Assembly: GCA_020284085.1 (NCBI GenBank)
Contig: JACEVL010000098.1
Location: 896,885-960,884, forward strand
Reading direction: 5' to 3'
Length of the DNA stretch: 64,000 nucleotides
DNA from: Aporrectodea caliginosa
Lineage: Eukaryota > Annelida > Clitellata > Crassiclitellata > Lumbricidae
Part shown: positions 30,272 to 40,811 of the stretch, in pieces
Numbering within the stretch: the stretch's first letter is position 1
How the letters are laid out: every line of letters starts with the position of its first letter
Made by a program: the position numbers and the translations under genes
Notes under the pieces: generated by a model
Told to the model about the DNA's origin: nothing
Seen by the model: the letters and a program-made list of their open reading frames with translations, nothing else
The model's database searches: none

Positions 30272-31580
30272 GGGTCTACTACATAAGGCAGAAAATCAAA
30301 AGGCAGAAATTCAAAAGGCAGAAAATCAAAAGGCAGAAAATCAAAAGGCAGAAAAATCAAAAGGCAGAAAAATCAAAAGGCAGAAAAATCAAAAGGCAGA
30401 AAATCAAAAGGCAGAAAAATCTAAAGGCAGAAAAATCAAAAGGCAGAAACTCATGAAGATGTTGCATATCAAACTCAATATTTCATCCGTAGTGTTACAA
30501 CACAAAAAATATAAAGCGATTATTAGCGTTATAAATGTCCTGATTCACCAACTATTTCAAAACATACAAAAATCGGCCTGTAATGTTATAATGTTCGATG
30601 TTCGATGGTAAACCGATTAATCAGTTTCAGCAGGTTGAAAGTAATTGTGCATTTATATTTAGGCGGCAAAGTGGAGCTTACATATGTCACGATAAACACT
30701 ACGACACACAGGGCAGACGTGGTTTGCGCCACGTGTCACAGGCACAGCCATCAGCCGATTGACGCAAGCGGCGCAGGCACAGTGACCGCACGGGATGAGA
30801 ACAGTGTCGGCCTCAGATTCCAGGCATACCGGACACCGTGCCCGAAGTGCGGCGGGAGATGAGCTTGATGCTGGGGCCACCGTGGTCGACGCATTGGTTG
30901 CAGCGAGAGAGGCGGTAGCTGCTGTCGCTCTGCGGACTGGCAAATCTCGCAGACGTCGACGTTCTGCAGGGGAGCGGTCGGCCGTCACCGACGCAAGACG
31001 ACGGCGACGGCGCGGAGCCCTTGAGTTTCTCTCGACCTCTTCCAATGCAACATGTGCATCCGCGGCCTCCTCATCCGGCGCACCTTCATCCATCACCATG
31101 TCCTCATGGTCACTCTGGTCAACCCTATCACTTCCAAAAGCATGACCAACGCCACGTAAGAATTCGGCAATATCTTTGCGACCGACTTCAAAGCATCTGA
31201 CAAAGTGTGGTACGATTACTGTTTATGTATTGCAAGTAACTGACCCTGTATTTTGATTGTTGATTTCATACAAATTACTTCAAAGCAGCCGGTTCAAGGC
31301 ATCCAGGCATCCATTTACAAAAGTGGGGTGGTGTCCACTGTTTCAATTTCATTTTCTGCGGTCAGATTATTGTTTGTTTAATGCAAGTAACTGCCGTTTG
31401 ATTTTCTGCCTTTTGATTTTTCTGCCTTTTGATTTTTCTGCCTTTTGATTTTCTGCCTTTTGATTTTTCTGCCTTTTGATTTTTCTACCTTATTATTCTT
31501 CTGCCTTTTGATTTTCTGCCTCTTGATTTTCTGCCTTTTGAATTTCTGCCTTTTGATTTTCTGCCTTATGTAGTGCTCCC
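30272..31580 (-). mobile_element. DNA transposon with RING-finger cargo, 8-bp target duplication
   Basis: The ends are GGGTCTACTACATAAGGCAG and, inverted, GGGAGCACTACATAAGGCAG. Next to each end is an array of CTGCCTTTTGATTTT-type units (30288-30455 and 31390-31566) in opposite orientation. AAAAGGAG is duplicated at 30264-30271 and 31581-31588. An 8-bp duplication with GG-starting ends would suit a Merlin-like, P-like or Zisupton-like element, and I cannot decide between them. No transposase is visible, so it seems non-autonomous. The middle is strikingly GC-richer than its surroundings. Confidence 0.85.
30659..31222 (-). CDS. RING-finger protein carried inside the transposon
   Basis: From the first ATG (31099) the protein has 146 residues. 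The frame stays open upstream to 31222, adding 41 codons (PHFVRCFEVGRKDIAEFLRG), so an upstream exon or start is possible. The middle is rich in Arg and Ala. The C-terminus is a complete C3HC4 RING: CPVC, 11 residues, then CGHCACAAC, 16 residues, then CPVC, ending DICKLHFAA and TAA. Such C-terminal RINGs occur in E3 ubiquitin ligases of the IAP and RNF types, and ligase activity is inferred from the family. High GC and lack of stops suggest recent capture or active maintenance. It is transcribed opposite to the host retrotransposon. Confidence 0.7.
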   Translation of the reverse strand, partial: TVIVPHFVRCFEVGRKDIAEFLRGVGHAFGSDRVDQSDHEDMVMDEGAPDEEAADAHVALEEVERNSRAPRRRRRLASVTADRSPAERRRLRDLPVRRATAATASLAATNASTTVAPASSSSPAALRARCPVCLESEADTVLIPCGHCACAACVNRLMAVPVTRGANHVCPVCRSVYRDICKLHFAA

Positions 31581-32470
31581 AAAAGGAGTGGTATAATTAT
31601 GGAATTGAGGAGACTGATGAAAATCTGTCCGAGCTGGCCAAAGCCATTGGAGCTGTTCAGGTCAAAAGAATTGGAAATCCTGAAACTAGTAAAACAACTT
31701 TAATCATATTCTCACAAGGATTGGACTTGCCTCCTTTCATTTACGCCTTTGGCCGAAGATTCAAAGTTCATAATTACGTACCAAAGCCAATGAGATGTGA
31801 TAATTGTCAACGTTTTTGTCACACCAGATCGCAATGCCCTAATTCTGTAATTTGCAGTCGTTGTAGTGGAAACCATTTATATAAGGATTGTCCTAATCAA
31901 GACATCAAGAGGTGTATAAATTGCCATGGGAATCATAGTGCTGCTCATAAAGGATGCCCTGATTACATTAAGACCCATACAATTTTAAAAATCAGGGCTG
32001 TACAAAATGTAACTTATGCAGAGGCAGCCAAAAGATATGGTGATCAAAGCGAGACGATGGTAAAAGAGACTGACAGACAACCTATGCCAGTTACAGTCAC
32101 GTCAAATGATTGTAATAACATCAACAACAGTGAAAATAGTGCTGCAAATCAGTTTGTAGAAAACGATAAACCAGTCCATACATCTGATGAAAATACTAAA
32201 GAATTCTTAAATTTTGATTTCAATAATTATAAAGCAATAAATGTGGTCGAACCAAAGAAAACTAATATTGAGGAATATGATGATATGTCATATAAACTTA
32301 TGACATTTGTTCTGGGTGTTCTGGCATCAATTGACAAGTCCAAAAACAGAGATGAAGTCAAAGATCTTATTTGTAGTGGGGCTTCAGATTTCCTTTTTGA
32401 AGGAGAAATCCAGTTCAGATGGAAAAAGGCGAAATAATAAAAAACACTTTTAAATTTACTTAGTTACCTT

Positions 32471-35400
32471 ATGATGGCTATTGTTATCGCCCATTGGAAT
32501 GTACGTGGCATTAGAGCAAATCTCTATCAGATTAAAAACTATTTGAATCAAACAAAATACTTACCAGACATTATATGTCTGCAAGAAACATTTTTAAAAG
32601 AAAAAAATCAAACACCTGCATTTGATAATTATAATGTTATTAGAAAAGATAATACTAAGCACAGTAGGGGGGGACTAGCAACCATGATTAAAACTGGCAT
32701 TAGTTTCACATTATTAGACATAGATCAGATAAATAATGTCGAAATTTTGGGTATAAAAATTAAAACTGAAAATGGTCACTTGGAAATTATAAATACATAT
32801 ATTACTCCAGAAAATAAAATAGCTAAAACCGAAATTGAAAAAATATTCCCACTTAAAAGAGCCATAATTCTAGGAGACTTAAATGCTCATTGCAAAAGCT
32901 GGGGATGCACGAATGCCAACGAAAGAGGTCAGATTTTAGAAGAAATTCTTGATGATAAACAATTGATTGTTTTAAATACTGGGCAGCCCACGCGTATACC
33001 TCCTATAAATTCCAAAAATCGTTCAGTCATAGACTTGTCGATTGTAACAAAAGAACTAGCCTTAAACTGTAAACACTATGTTACTAATAATAGCATGGGT
33101 TCAGATCACTACTTGTGTAACATTATTGTTAACGAAGAGGTCAAAATAGAACCTAACATGAGCATGCAATTGTGGAATTTGAAGAAGGCCGACTGGAAAG
33201 AATTTAAGAAAAATAGTCAATTTTATGTAACTGATGGTCTTATCGATGAAAACAATAATGATACTTTTAAAAACATTGTCGAATCTCTCACGTCATTAGC
33301 TAATGAAAACTTACCTTGTAGGAAAAGGAATCATAATAATAACAATCAAAGGAGGAAGAAACATAGACCCAATCCATTCTGGAATAACAAGTGCACCGAA
33401 GCCATCTTTAATAGAAATAAAGCTAGGAATAAGGCCATAAAATCAAAGGAGTTGAAAGATTATGTAGAATATAAACATCAGGAGGCAGTAGTAAGGGTGA
33501 CTCTGAAATCAGAAGCAAAAGCTAGTTGGGAAAACTACTGCTCTGAATTGACTGACCAGACAAAATTGGGAGTAGTGTGGGACATGGCTCGACGCATGAA
33601 TTGCATAGCACCTTACAAATCTATCCCAACTTTAAACTCTAATGGGATAATTGCAGAAAATAACTTAGAAAAATCTAATTTATTAGCACAAATATATGCA
33701 GAAACAAGCAGTAAAAAAAATTATAATCCAAAATTTGTAGAGTACTTAAAGTGTGTCAAAAATGAACACAACGTTGCTCCCTTAGATAACTTACCAGATT
33801 TAGAAGATACTGAGGCTCTTAACGTAAATTTTTCAATCAAAGAATTAAAAGATGCCATTTCTAATTCCAAATGTTGCAAATCGCCAGGCGATGACAAAAT
33901 CCCATATGAATTTCTTAAACATTTACATAGACATGCTCTTACTATATTGTTAGCTTTTTACAATAAGATCTGGTCAGAAAGTAAATTACCGGATGATTGG
34001 CATCATGCAATCATCTTGCCCCTTCTCAAGCCAAATAAAAATGCTGCTAGTCCTGATTCATATAGACCAATATCATTGACATCAACCATATGTAAAGTCA
34101 TGGAGAGACTCGTTACAAATAGATTACAGTGGTATGTGGAGAAAAATAATCTGCTTTCAAAAAATCAGTCAGGTTTCAGAAAACACAAAAGTACAATTGA
34201 CCAAATTCTTAAATTGCAAGATAACATTTTCAAAAAATTAAAGAATAAAGAAGACGTATTGGCTATCTTTATTGATTTTGAGCGTGCATATGACATGCTT
34301 CATGTTCCTACAATGTTGAAAAAGCTACTAAATATGGGAATAATTGGAAAAACTTATAATTGGATAGTAAACTTTTTATCCAACAGAACATTTCAAGTCA
34401 AAATTGGAACTGCCTTATCTGACAAATACTCCTTAGAAAATGGTACACCTCAGGGAGCCGTTATATCAAGCTTATTATTTCTTATTATGATTAATGATAT
34501 ACCTCAAGGGTTGGATGGGGTAGAGATGACTTTGTTTGCTGATGACAGCTCCATCTATGCAGGCCATCGAAATCATAATAAATTACAAAACAGAATCCAG
34601 TTGTCCTTAAATGCAATAGACAAATGGTGTAATAAGAATGGTTTTAAAATATCAATCAGTAAAACAGTAGGGGTTTTGTTTACTAAGAAACGTAGGATAT
34701 CAAATATTGTAATAAAAGTAGGGAACGAGCCCATTAAAATTGAAAAAACAGCTAAATTTCTTGGAGTAATATTTGATCATAGACTTTCATGGAAACCACA
34801 TATAGAATATGTGATAACTAAGTGTAAAAATCGCATGAACCTTATGAGAGCAGTATCTGGTAACCATTGGGGAGCTTCAAAGAAAGCCCTACTTCATATT
34901 TATAGAGCACTTATTAGACCAGTGATTGATTATGGTGATGCAGCTTATTCTTCAGCCCCTCAGTCATATCTAGATAAGTTATCCTCTATTCAAACAGAGG
35001 CATTACGATTATGTTGTGGTGCTGCCAAAGGTACTCCGGCAACAGCACTTCAAAATGAGTGCGGTGAACTGCCCCTACAAATGAGAAGATTGCAAAATTC
35101 CCTTAAACTGGGTACAAAAATCTTGGGAAATCCGGATCATCCAGTCAGAATTGCTTGTCAACCACATTGGACAAATGAATTCAGAACATTTAGTCATAAG
35201 GATGAATCCACTTACACACGAATTCAAGATTTTTTCTCTTCTCTTGACCTCCCTTTTCAGGCTCCCACATTTCCTACAACTCCTCCTTGGCTAAATAATG
35301 ACATTGAAGTCGATATCAGTCTTCACAAATCAATAAGTAAGAAAAATGACAATCCTGAACTTCTCCGTCTAATCTCCTTGGATCACATGAGCAGATACCA

Positions 35401-36256
35401 AACATACACACATATATACACTGATGGTTCTAAGGCTGGAGATTTGGTCGCTGCTGCTTACACAATCCCTATCCTTAATTTAGATAAGCAAATCCGTCTC
35501 TGCAATAGCTCTAGTATATATGCCGCCGAATTAACTGCTATTAAAGAAGCCTTTTGTTGGATATCAGAGAATGAAAATCAAGAACTTAAACGTTTTGCTA
35601 TTTTTTCTGACTCCTTAAGTGTTCTTATGTCTTTTAGAAATTCCTTATCAAGCTCCAGACCAAACCTTTTACAAGAAACATTAAGAACATTTAATAAAAT
35701 TAAGATAAGCAAAGTACATTTGATTTGGATCCCTAGTCATGTAAATATATTAGGTAATGAAAAAGTTGATGCTTTAGCAAAACAATCACTCAGTTTGCCC
35801 ATTATTAATTCAACAAATTATCTAGAATTGCAAGAAGTCTTTTCAATTATAAAATCGCATGTAGTTAAAGAATGGCAGAAGAAATATGATAGTGATCCTA
35901 AGGGTCAACACTATAAATATATATGTCCTGTGGTGGACACAAACATCAAATTTGTTGACTTTAATAGAAAGAAGGAGGTTCAGATTTCAAGATTAAGATT
36001 AGGAAAAGTAAATCTAAATGAAAGACTTCTTCTTATGAAGAAACTTGAAAGTGGTCTTTGTACTTTATGTAAAGTCCCAGAAAACATAAATCATTTATTA
36101 TTAACTTGCAGGAAAGAAAATATTTCTAACATATTAAGAGATGCATGTGTCTTATATAAGGTGGATTTTAACACTAAGAATTTACTTGATATAGGTTGTA
36201 TACAAAGTGAGGTTTATAGGCTTATAAGTCTTATTTATAAAGGAAAAGTTGTGTAA
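32471..36256 (+). CDS. retrotransposon A ORF2: endonuclease, reverse transcriptase and RNase H
   Basis: This 1261-residue polyprotein drives target-primed reverse transcription. The AP-type endonuclease occupies about residues 1-230: AHWNVRG with Asn10, LQETF with Glu39, ILGDLNAH, VIDLSI and MGSDHY. The reverse transcriptase lies around 440-780: SPGDDKIPYEF, SYRPISLTSTICKVMERL, AIFIDFERAYD, NGTPQGAVISSLLF, and LFADD with Asp691/Asp692. RNase H lies at about 980-1110: YTDGSK with Asp985, YAAELTA with Glu1020, FSDSLS with Asp1047, and IWIPSHVNILGNEKVDALAK. A CTLC ... HLLLTC cluster follows near the C-terminus. No stop or frameshift is present and all catalytic residues seen are intact. The start follows the ORF1 stop by 33 bp. 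Another ATG directly follows the first. Confidence 0.95.
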   Translation: MMAIVIAHWNVRGIRANLYQIKNYLNQTKYLPDIICLQETFLKEKNQTPAFDNYNVIRKDNTKHSRGGLATMIKTGISFTLLDIDQINNVEILGIKIKTENGHLEIINTYITPENKIAKTEIEKIFPLKRAIILGDLNAHCKSWGCTNANERGQILEEILDDKQLIVLNTGQPTRIPPINSKNRSVIDLSIVTKELALNCKHYVTNNSMGSDHYLCNIIVNEEVKIEPNMSMQLWNLKKADWKEFKKNSQFYVTDGLIDENNNDTFKNIVESLTSLANENLPCRKRNHNNNNQRRKKHRPNPFWNNKCTEAIFNRNKARNKAIKSKELKDYVEYKHQEAVVRVTLKSEAKASWENYCSELTDQTKLGVVWDMARRMNCIAPYKSIPTLNSNGIIAENNLEKSNLLAQIYAETSSKKNYNPKFVEYLKCVKNEHNVAPLDNLPDLEDTEALNVNFSIKELKDAISNSKCCKSPGDDKIPYEFLKHLHRHALTILLAFYNKIWSESKLPDDWHHAIILPLLKPNKNAASPDSYRPISLTSTICKVMERLVTNRLQWYVEKNNLLSKNQSGFRKHKSTIDQILKLQDNIFKKLKNKEDVLAIFIDFERAYDMLHVPTMLKKLLNMGIIGKTYNWIVNFLSNRTFQVKIGTALSDKYSLENGTPQGAVISSLLFLIMINDIPQGLDGVEMTLFADDSSIYAGHRNHNKLQNRIQLSLNAIDKWCNKNGFKISISKTVGVLFTKKRRISNIVIKVGNEPIKIEKTAKFLGVIFDHRLSWKPHIEYVITKCKNRMNLMRAVSGNHWGASKKALLHIYRALIRPVIDYGDAAYSSAPQSYLDKLSSIQTEALRLCCGAAKGTPATALQNECGELPLQMRRLQNSLKLGTKILGNPDHPVRIACQPHWTNEFRTFSHKDESTYTRIQDFFSSLDLPFQAPTFPTTPPWLNNDIEVDISLHKSISKKNDNPELLRLISLDHMSRYQTYTHIYTDGSKAGDLVAAAYTIPILNLDKQIRLCNSSSIYAAELTAIKEAFCWISENENQELKRFAIFSDSLSVLMSFRNSLSSSRPNLLQETLRTFNKIKISKVHLIWIPSHVNILGNEKVDALAKQSLSLPIINSTNYLELQEVFSIIKSHVVKEWQKKYDSDPKGQHYKYICPVVDTNIKFVDFNRKKEVQISRLRLGKVNLNERLLLMKKLESGLCTLCKVPENINHLLLTCRKENISNILRDACVLYKVDFNTKNLLDIGCIQSEVYRLISLIYKGKVV

Positions 36257-37419
36257 ATGTTATCATTTGTAAGCTCTTGCAAGAGTTTCATTTATGTATG
36301 AAATCAGTTAATTAATGTACATTATGGTATAGGTTAGGAAGTCTTGTTTTATTTTTAATGTGTGTTAATCTTTCTATAATATTTTTTTTTAAATTTTCTC
36401 ATTGATTATATGTGTCAAGAATCTCATGCTCCGGTTGATAACATTATAAATTGTCCTCAAAGATTTAAACATTTAGACAAAGGAGATTATGAATCTCATT
36501 TCAGAACGAAGTTGTCAAATATGCTAAAATCTGTAATAAAAATCGATTTTACTTTTACACTTATGTGTCAAAACTGATGCTAAGTGTTTGTTTGATAGCA
36601 TTAGATGTCATAATCATAATTAATATGATATGATGTTTCTTATGAACTTTGGTCTATGGTTATGCTCGTTTGTAGACTCTTGTTGAATGTGCTATATTAT
36701 ATACATACTGTGGATGTATTAGATTCCTGTTCTAACTATTTGCATATATTATGATAATATTGTGTGATTGAAATTATTAAATACTTCCGTAAAATGTACC
36801 AAAAATTACAAACTTCATGTATTACTTGCATGTGTGACAAATATCAATCAAGCTGTATTAAGAACATTAAATGTAATAAATTGAGAATTTCGGGTGAAGT
36901 TTCGGTTATCTTTTATTGTCAACACGGTAGCATAATAAATGATAAAGAATTGTCATATTCACTGTTGAATATATTTAATTAATAATGCTTGATTTTACTG
37001 ATTGATGACTTCTTAAAAATCCAAAAGTGAACTTCATGTTAAACATGTCTTTCGTGTCTTCTAAATTTGTAAAATAAATGTTATTGAAATAAATAGATTA
37101 AGAAGTAAATGTGCATTAGTAATGGTGATCAAGAATTAATTTTAAGAAACCTTTCTTGTATACGACAATTGCTACTAAATATTGTTGAATTTGCATCAGA
37201 TACCAAATTGCATGTATCAAACTGTATATTTATGAATTGTATTTTTATTTTTGTATTTTTTATGTCGTTAAACAATGAACACTAATGACATTTTAAGGTT
37301 ATGTTTGGACAGTCTTAAATGGTGTCTTTTGGACGCTATGAATTCATTTCACTGCACTGTATATGTTTTAAATTGTCGTCAACGGCCTTTGATGTCATAT
37401 GACGACGTTAAATCTGGAG
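36257..37419 (+). other. retrotransposon A 3' untranslated region with terminal hairpin
   Basis: This is AT-rich DNA without coding potential. It ends in GTCGTCAACGGCCTTTGATG ... ATGACGACGTTAAATC (37374-37415), in which GTCGTC pairs with GACGAC. The same hairpin ends fragments C, D, E and F and also occurs free-standing in the host units. It is probably the site recognised by the reverse transcriptase. Confidence 0.7.
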
Positions 37420-37675
37420 ATTATAAAAGCAATTACATATACATGTAATGTTCATGACTAATGTAATGTATCGTAAACGTTGTTCAACAGATGTTCGTGG
37501 AGTACATGTAGATGTTGATAGACGGATGTTGATTGGCTGATGTTTATGGGCTGAGCTTGATAAGATACTGTTGTTTGGTAGAGATGTCGATAGACTGATT
37601 TAGAAACATTCTATAAATATCTGCCACGACCTTAACGGTGACTCATGCTTGAAATGAATTTCATGGATGGTTGGT

Positions 37676-37770
37676 TGTCGTTTAACGATGCTGTGGTTAA
37701 AAAGATCCTTAGCGTCGCCCACCTCCGTTCTCAAGGTTTGAGACTGGCACAACTAGAGAGAAGGTTATTG
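37676..37770 (+). repeat. hairpin-2 block
   Basis: TTTAACGATGCTGTGG ... CCTTAGCGTCGCCC is the duplicate of 18101-18205. One arm has changed in a way that still allows a G-T pair. Confidence 0.5.
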
Positions 37771-37796
37771 CGCAGTCGAATTTCTACTTGCACTTT

Positions 37797-37811
37797 AAAT
37801 TTATATATATG
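37797..37811 (-). promoter_or_regulatory. TATA half of a module split by hAT
   Basis: On the minus strand this is TATATATAA. If the hAT element and one copy of its duplication are taken out, it lies exactly 27 bp from the CACC at 40837. Confidence 0.55.
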
Positions 37812-38024
37812 ATAAAATCAGGGCTTAAAGTGTGCATGGACGGTCATGGACGGCGTCCAGGCACTTATTTTCAAGGCTGGACGCCGTCCTGCCACTTATT
37901 AGGCCAGCACAGCCTGGACGCCGTCCATGCAGCGTCCATGCAACAGACTAATTCCTCTACGACGTGTATAACAGAATAGCCTTTGTGAAACAAAACCAAA
38001 GAAATGACACACCTATAATGTATT

Positions 38025-38205
38025 CTGTTTATGTCTCTCTGTCTCTGTCTCTCTGTCTCTGGTCTATCTGTCCTATCCCTTAAACCTCTTTCTCTGTCTG
38101 AGTCTATCTCTCTCTGGTCTCTCATGTATCTCTTAAACCTTACTTTCTGTCTCTGTCTGTCTGTCTGTTTTTTCTCTATGGTGTCGTGTCTCTCCTGTCT
38201 CTGAA
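38025..38205 (+). repeat. TCTG/TCTC low-complexity stretch
   Basis: This is an imperfect TCTCTGTCTGTC-type run inside the hAT element. The overlapping Arg/Asp-rich minus-strand frame is an artefact. Confidence 0.8.
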
Positions 38206-39059
38206 ACCCCCACACTCATTAATTATAATTTTAAGCTATATTTGGGTATGGTAAACGCCCGTATAATGTTCCAGTATAAAAGATTCCCTTCCAGTTATGC
38301 GCTCGCAACTTTGCCGTATAGGTCTGGGTGGGCTGAAGGCATCTATGGAATGGAATTAATCAAATCATTGAATGTGTTTTTAATTTTGTTGTTTAATATC
38401 CGATTGCAGTTGTTGCCCGATTGCAGTCGTTGCCCGGGCAAGAAAATACCAAGTTACGCCACTCCATATAATGACAATGTAGACATATAATTTTATCCAC
38501 CTTAGGTCTGTACTTTGTTGAGGTTGGCTCACACAACTTTAAAATACTTCCAGGCCACTGGTACTAACCTAGACTGCATAGCACGTATAAAATCTAACTG
38601 AAGTTGTAATTCAAGTTGCGAAACGACGAAACGTGTAGTGTTGTTCTAGTTACTACAGTTAGTCTGCTAGTGAATGATGTCTGGTGGATCATCGACGAAA
38701 AAATTGAAAAGATCAGTTGCCCCACCTGGGGCAGACTTGTTTTCGTTCTGGAAGAGATCATGTAGGCCTACTGAAAAAGGTAAATAGATTGGTGTAAAAT
38801 TTAAGAAGTTATGAATATTTATAAAGATGTTATTTTTTGCCAATTAAAAAATCACGTAGGACGCTCTAACGCCGTCCGTTCGGTAGAATATAAAAGAAAT
38901 GTATGTAGACTAGTAGTAAAATTAGTAATTATAGTTATTAGATGGCCATGACTGGCCGCTAGTTTCTAACTCAAGTGCAGTAAATACGGACACCTGAGAA
39001 CAAGTTTTGGGAGGGGTGGTTAGTTATAGGTCATAAAATTAGAAATATTAGTTAGTAAT

Positions 39060-39690
39060 TTAATAATGCTAATTTAATTTTGTTACTTGGGAAGCATGAT
39101 AACAACAGATGCAAGGTGTCAAAGCGACGTGAAACGAAGAATAGCACTGGGAAAAGATGCTTTCATGAAAAGAGGAGAATTGTTGAGAGGAGGGCTAAAT
39201 AAAAGACTAAAGAAAAGACTGGTCAAAACACTGGTATGGAGTGTGGCACTATATGGGTCAGAGACCTGGACCATCCGGAAAGATGAGATTAAGAAATTAG
39301 AAGCTTTTGAGATGTGGATCTGGAGAAGGATGGAGAAGGTGAGCTGGACTGAGCATATAACGAATGACGAAGTACTACAAATGGTTGATGAAAAACGATC
39401 GCTAATAACAACAATAAGAGAAAGACAGAAGAACTGGGTGGGGCACGTATTAAGAGGAGACTCCCTCCTGAAAGAAATCATAGAAGGGAGAATGGTAGGG
39501 AAAAGAGGGAGGGGAAGACCGAGGCAGATGATGCTGGGATGGATGGCCGACGGATACAGCGAATTAAAGGAAAAGCACAGCACAGAGAAGAGTGGCGTCA
39601 TTGGAAGTTGGAACCTGCCGAAGGGCAGAGAACTTAAAGAAGAAGAATTTAATAATGCTGGTTTAAGTAAGCTAACCTAGGCATCTTCGA
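39060..39690 (+). pseudogene. RTE-like LINE C-terminus nested in hAT
   Basis: The frame reads SMITTDARCQSDVKRRIALG, KTLVWSVALYGSETWTIR, FEMWIWRRMEKVSWTEH, QKNWVGHVLRGDSLLKEI and MVGKRGRGRPRQMMLGW, the C-terminal tail of an endonuclease/reverse-transcriptase LINE. It starts at YLGSM without the polymerase core, so it is 5'-truncated. The open frame of nearly 200 residues suggests a fairly recent insertion. It is the same family as 1342-1900, in the opposite orientation. Confidence 0.8.
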
Positions 39691-40224
39691 GCCATAAATA
39701 CTATCACAAACTTGAAGATACATGTAGGCCACTACATTATGTGAATTGACTATCGAACTATTTTGTTTAATTAAATCATTAGGCCTAACCTATAGCTAAT
39801 GAAGACTGACTGATTATATCTATGAACTTAAAATGATGGCCTATCCACAATATGACCTCAAATTCATCTTCATGTACTTTAGCGGTTATTCTACAATAAT
39901 TAGTTAAAATTAATATTGTTTTATCTGGGGCAACAAATCTGCAAAAATTAGCCCGAGATTGGCATACGACCCCTGAACTGCCCTTAAAATCTAAGGGTGA
40001 CCCTCTGTTAAAAGAAGTTGCCCATGCCTGACATAGACCTATATTCTCTTGATGTTCACATTGTTCAGTGAAATATATTTCATATAAAATGCGACCGGTG
40101 TCAAGATAAATATGCCAGGATTTTAAGAGCTTCACTAATCTTCCTTATGGTCAGAATGAAAAACCGGCTATCGATTATCGAGTGGGCTGTTTTGTTTATC
40201 AAAATGCATGAAACGTTGTTAGGG

Positions 40225-40450
40225 CTACTACCCCCGCACGGCTACTTTAAATAATTATGCCTCCTCTGTTTGGTGGGGATTTGCCACTGTAGGGGAACAT
40301 AAACGCCTTAACGGTATTCTGAGAAAATTGACCCGTTCAGGCTTCCTCCCTGCCGATTTTCCTAGTTTTGACAAACACTGTTCTAGAGCTTATTCTACTC
40401 TTTTTCCGTTCAATTCTCTTAAACCCTTGTCACGTCCAGTTTATTCATAT
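40225..40450 (+). pseudogene. LINE polymerase C-terminus fragment nested in hAT
   Basis: The frame reads NYASSVWWGFATVGEHKRL, LRKLTRSGFLPADFPSFD and LKPLSRPVYSY, parallel to the fragment at 8882-9600 (SPVWWGFARVQERE). It is short and truncated at both ends. Confidence 0.6.
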
Positions 40451-40811
40451 AATAAAGTCAAATTTTTCACAGATCTAGATGTTTTAGGTACTTTTATATC
40501 GAAATCATTGGGGAAAAATTTGAGGTAAATTAAAGCCCAAAATGTACTCCATTTTAATATCATATGCTCAAAATTGCGTCGGCTTCTGGGGCTCCGCCCC
40601 AGACCCCGATGGGGGAGCTTACGACGCTCCCCATACCCCCTAGTCGTTAGGGGCTTCTTGCCTTCGGCAATCGCAGCTTCGCGCCTTCGGCGCTCGCAAT
40701 TCCACCCCCCCACTCACACATTCTAGTACGTCCCCCCAACTTCGGGACCGTACGTGGTTCGCCCCTGGTAAGGGGCGTCCAGGCACTTCTTTTTTACACT
40801 TTTAAGCACTG

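Larger units (their letters stand above)
28966..32437 (+). pseudogene. retrotransposon A ORF1 (gag-like, zinc knuckles), disrupted
   Basis: ORF1 normally binds the element RNA. The N-terminal part (28966-30271) is rich in Lys, Asn and Glu and holds a tandem duplication of about 80 residues, each copy containing HGMPEIT. It then has an RRM-like or gag-type region, RTVFVTSEANILHKIF ... LRILAQNESQKNKLLKL. A 1309-bp transposon interrupts at 30272, with an 8-bp duplication. After it, one surplus base near 31592 shifts the frame, giving an early stop. The frame then continues as ENLSELAKAIGAV, FGRRFKVHNYVPKPMRCDNC and three knuckles: CX2CX4HX4C, CX2CX3HX4C and CX2CX3HX6C. It ends TAA at 32437. The protein cannot be made whole from this copy. 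Confidence 0.85.
28948..37419 (+). mobile_element. non-LTR retrotransposon A, I superfamily (I/Nimb-like), near full length
   Basis: Layout: short 5' leader, ORF1 (zinc-knuckle protein), 33-bp gap, ORF2 (endonuclease-RT-RNase H), a 1.16-kb 3' untranslated region and a terminal hairpin. The right flank ATTATAAAAGC (37420-37430) equals the empty site at 17802-17812, and the left flank has GGTTTAAAAGC at 28937-28947, a probable diverged 11-bp duplication. Without its passenger transposon the element is about 7.15 kb. The RNase H domain together with a gag-like ORF1 with three knuckles fits the I group. The exact clade would need a phylogeny. Confidence 0.85.
37819..40811 (+). mobile_element. hAT transposon, about 3 kb, decayed
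   Basis: The ends are CAGGGCTTAAAGTGTG and, inverted, CAGTGCTTAAAAGTGT. An 8-bp target duplication GATAAAAT lies at 37811-37818 and 40812-40819. Subterminal GGACGCCGTCC words occur at 37850-37935 and once near 38870. A possible first transposase exon lies at about 38676-38780 (SGGSSTKKLKRSVAPPGADL ... SFWKRSC), followed by GGTAAATAG, a plausible splice donor. The rest of the transposase was not recognised. LINE fragments are nested inside. Confidence 0.85.

Noticed and set aside
30288..31566. CRISPR-like array of CTGCCTTTTGATTTT units
   Set aside because: Units are contiguous, without unique spacers, inverted at the two ends of a transposon, and in a eukaryotic context.
36764..36982. 72-codon frame in the 3' untranslated region of element A
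   Set aside because: It has no counterpart in fragments C-F and no domain.
38025..38215. Arg/Asp/Glu-rich minus-strand frame
   Set aside because: It lies over a TCTC/TCTG low-complexity run.
37819..40811. Interpretation of this segment as an intact autonomous hAT
   Set aside because: Only a possible first exon was recognised and the interior is occupied by LINE fragments. The ends and duplication support the element, but not its activity.
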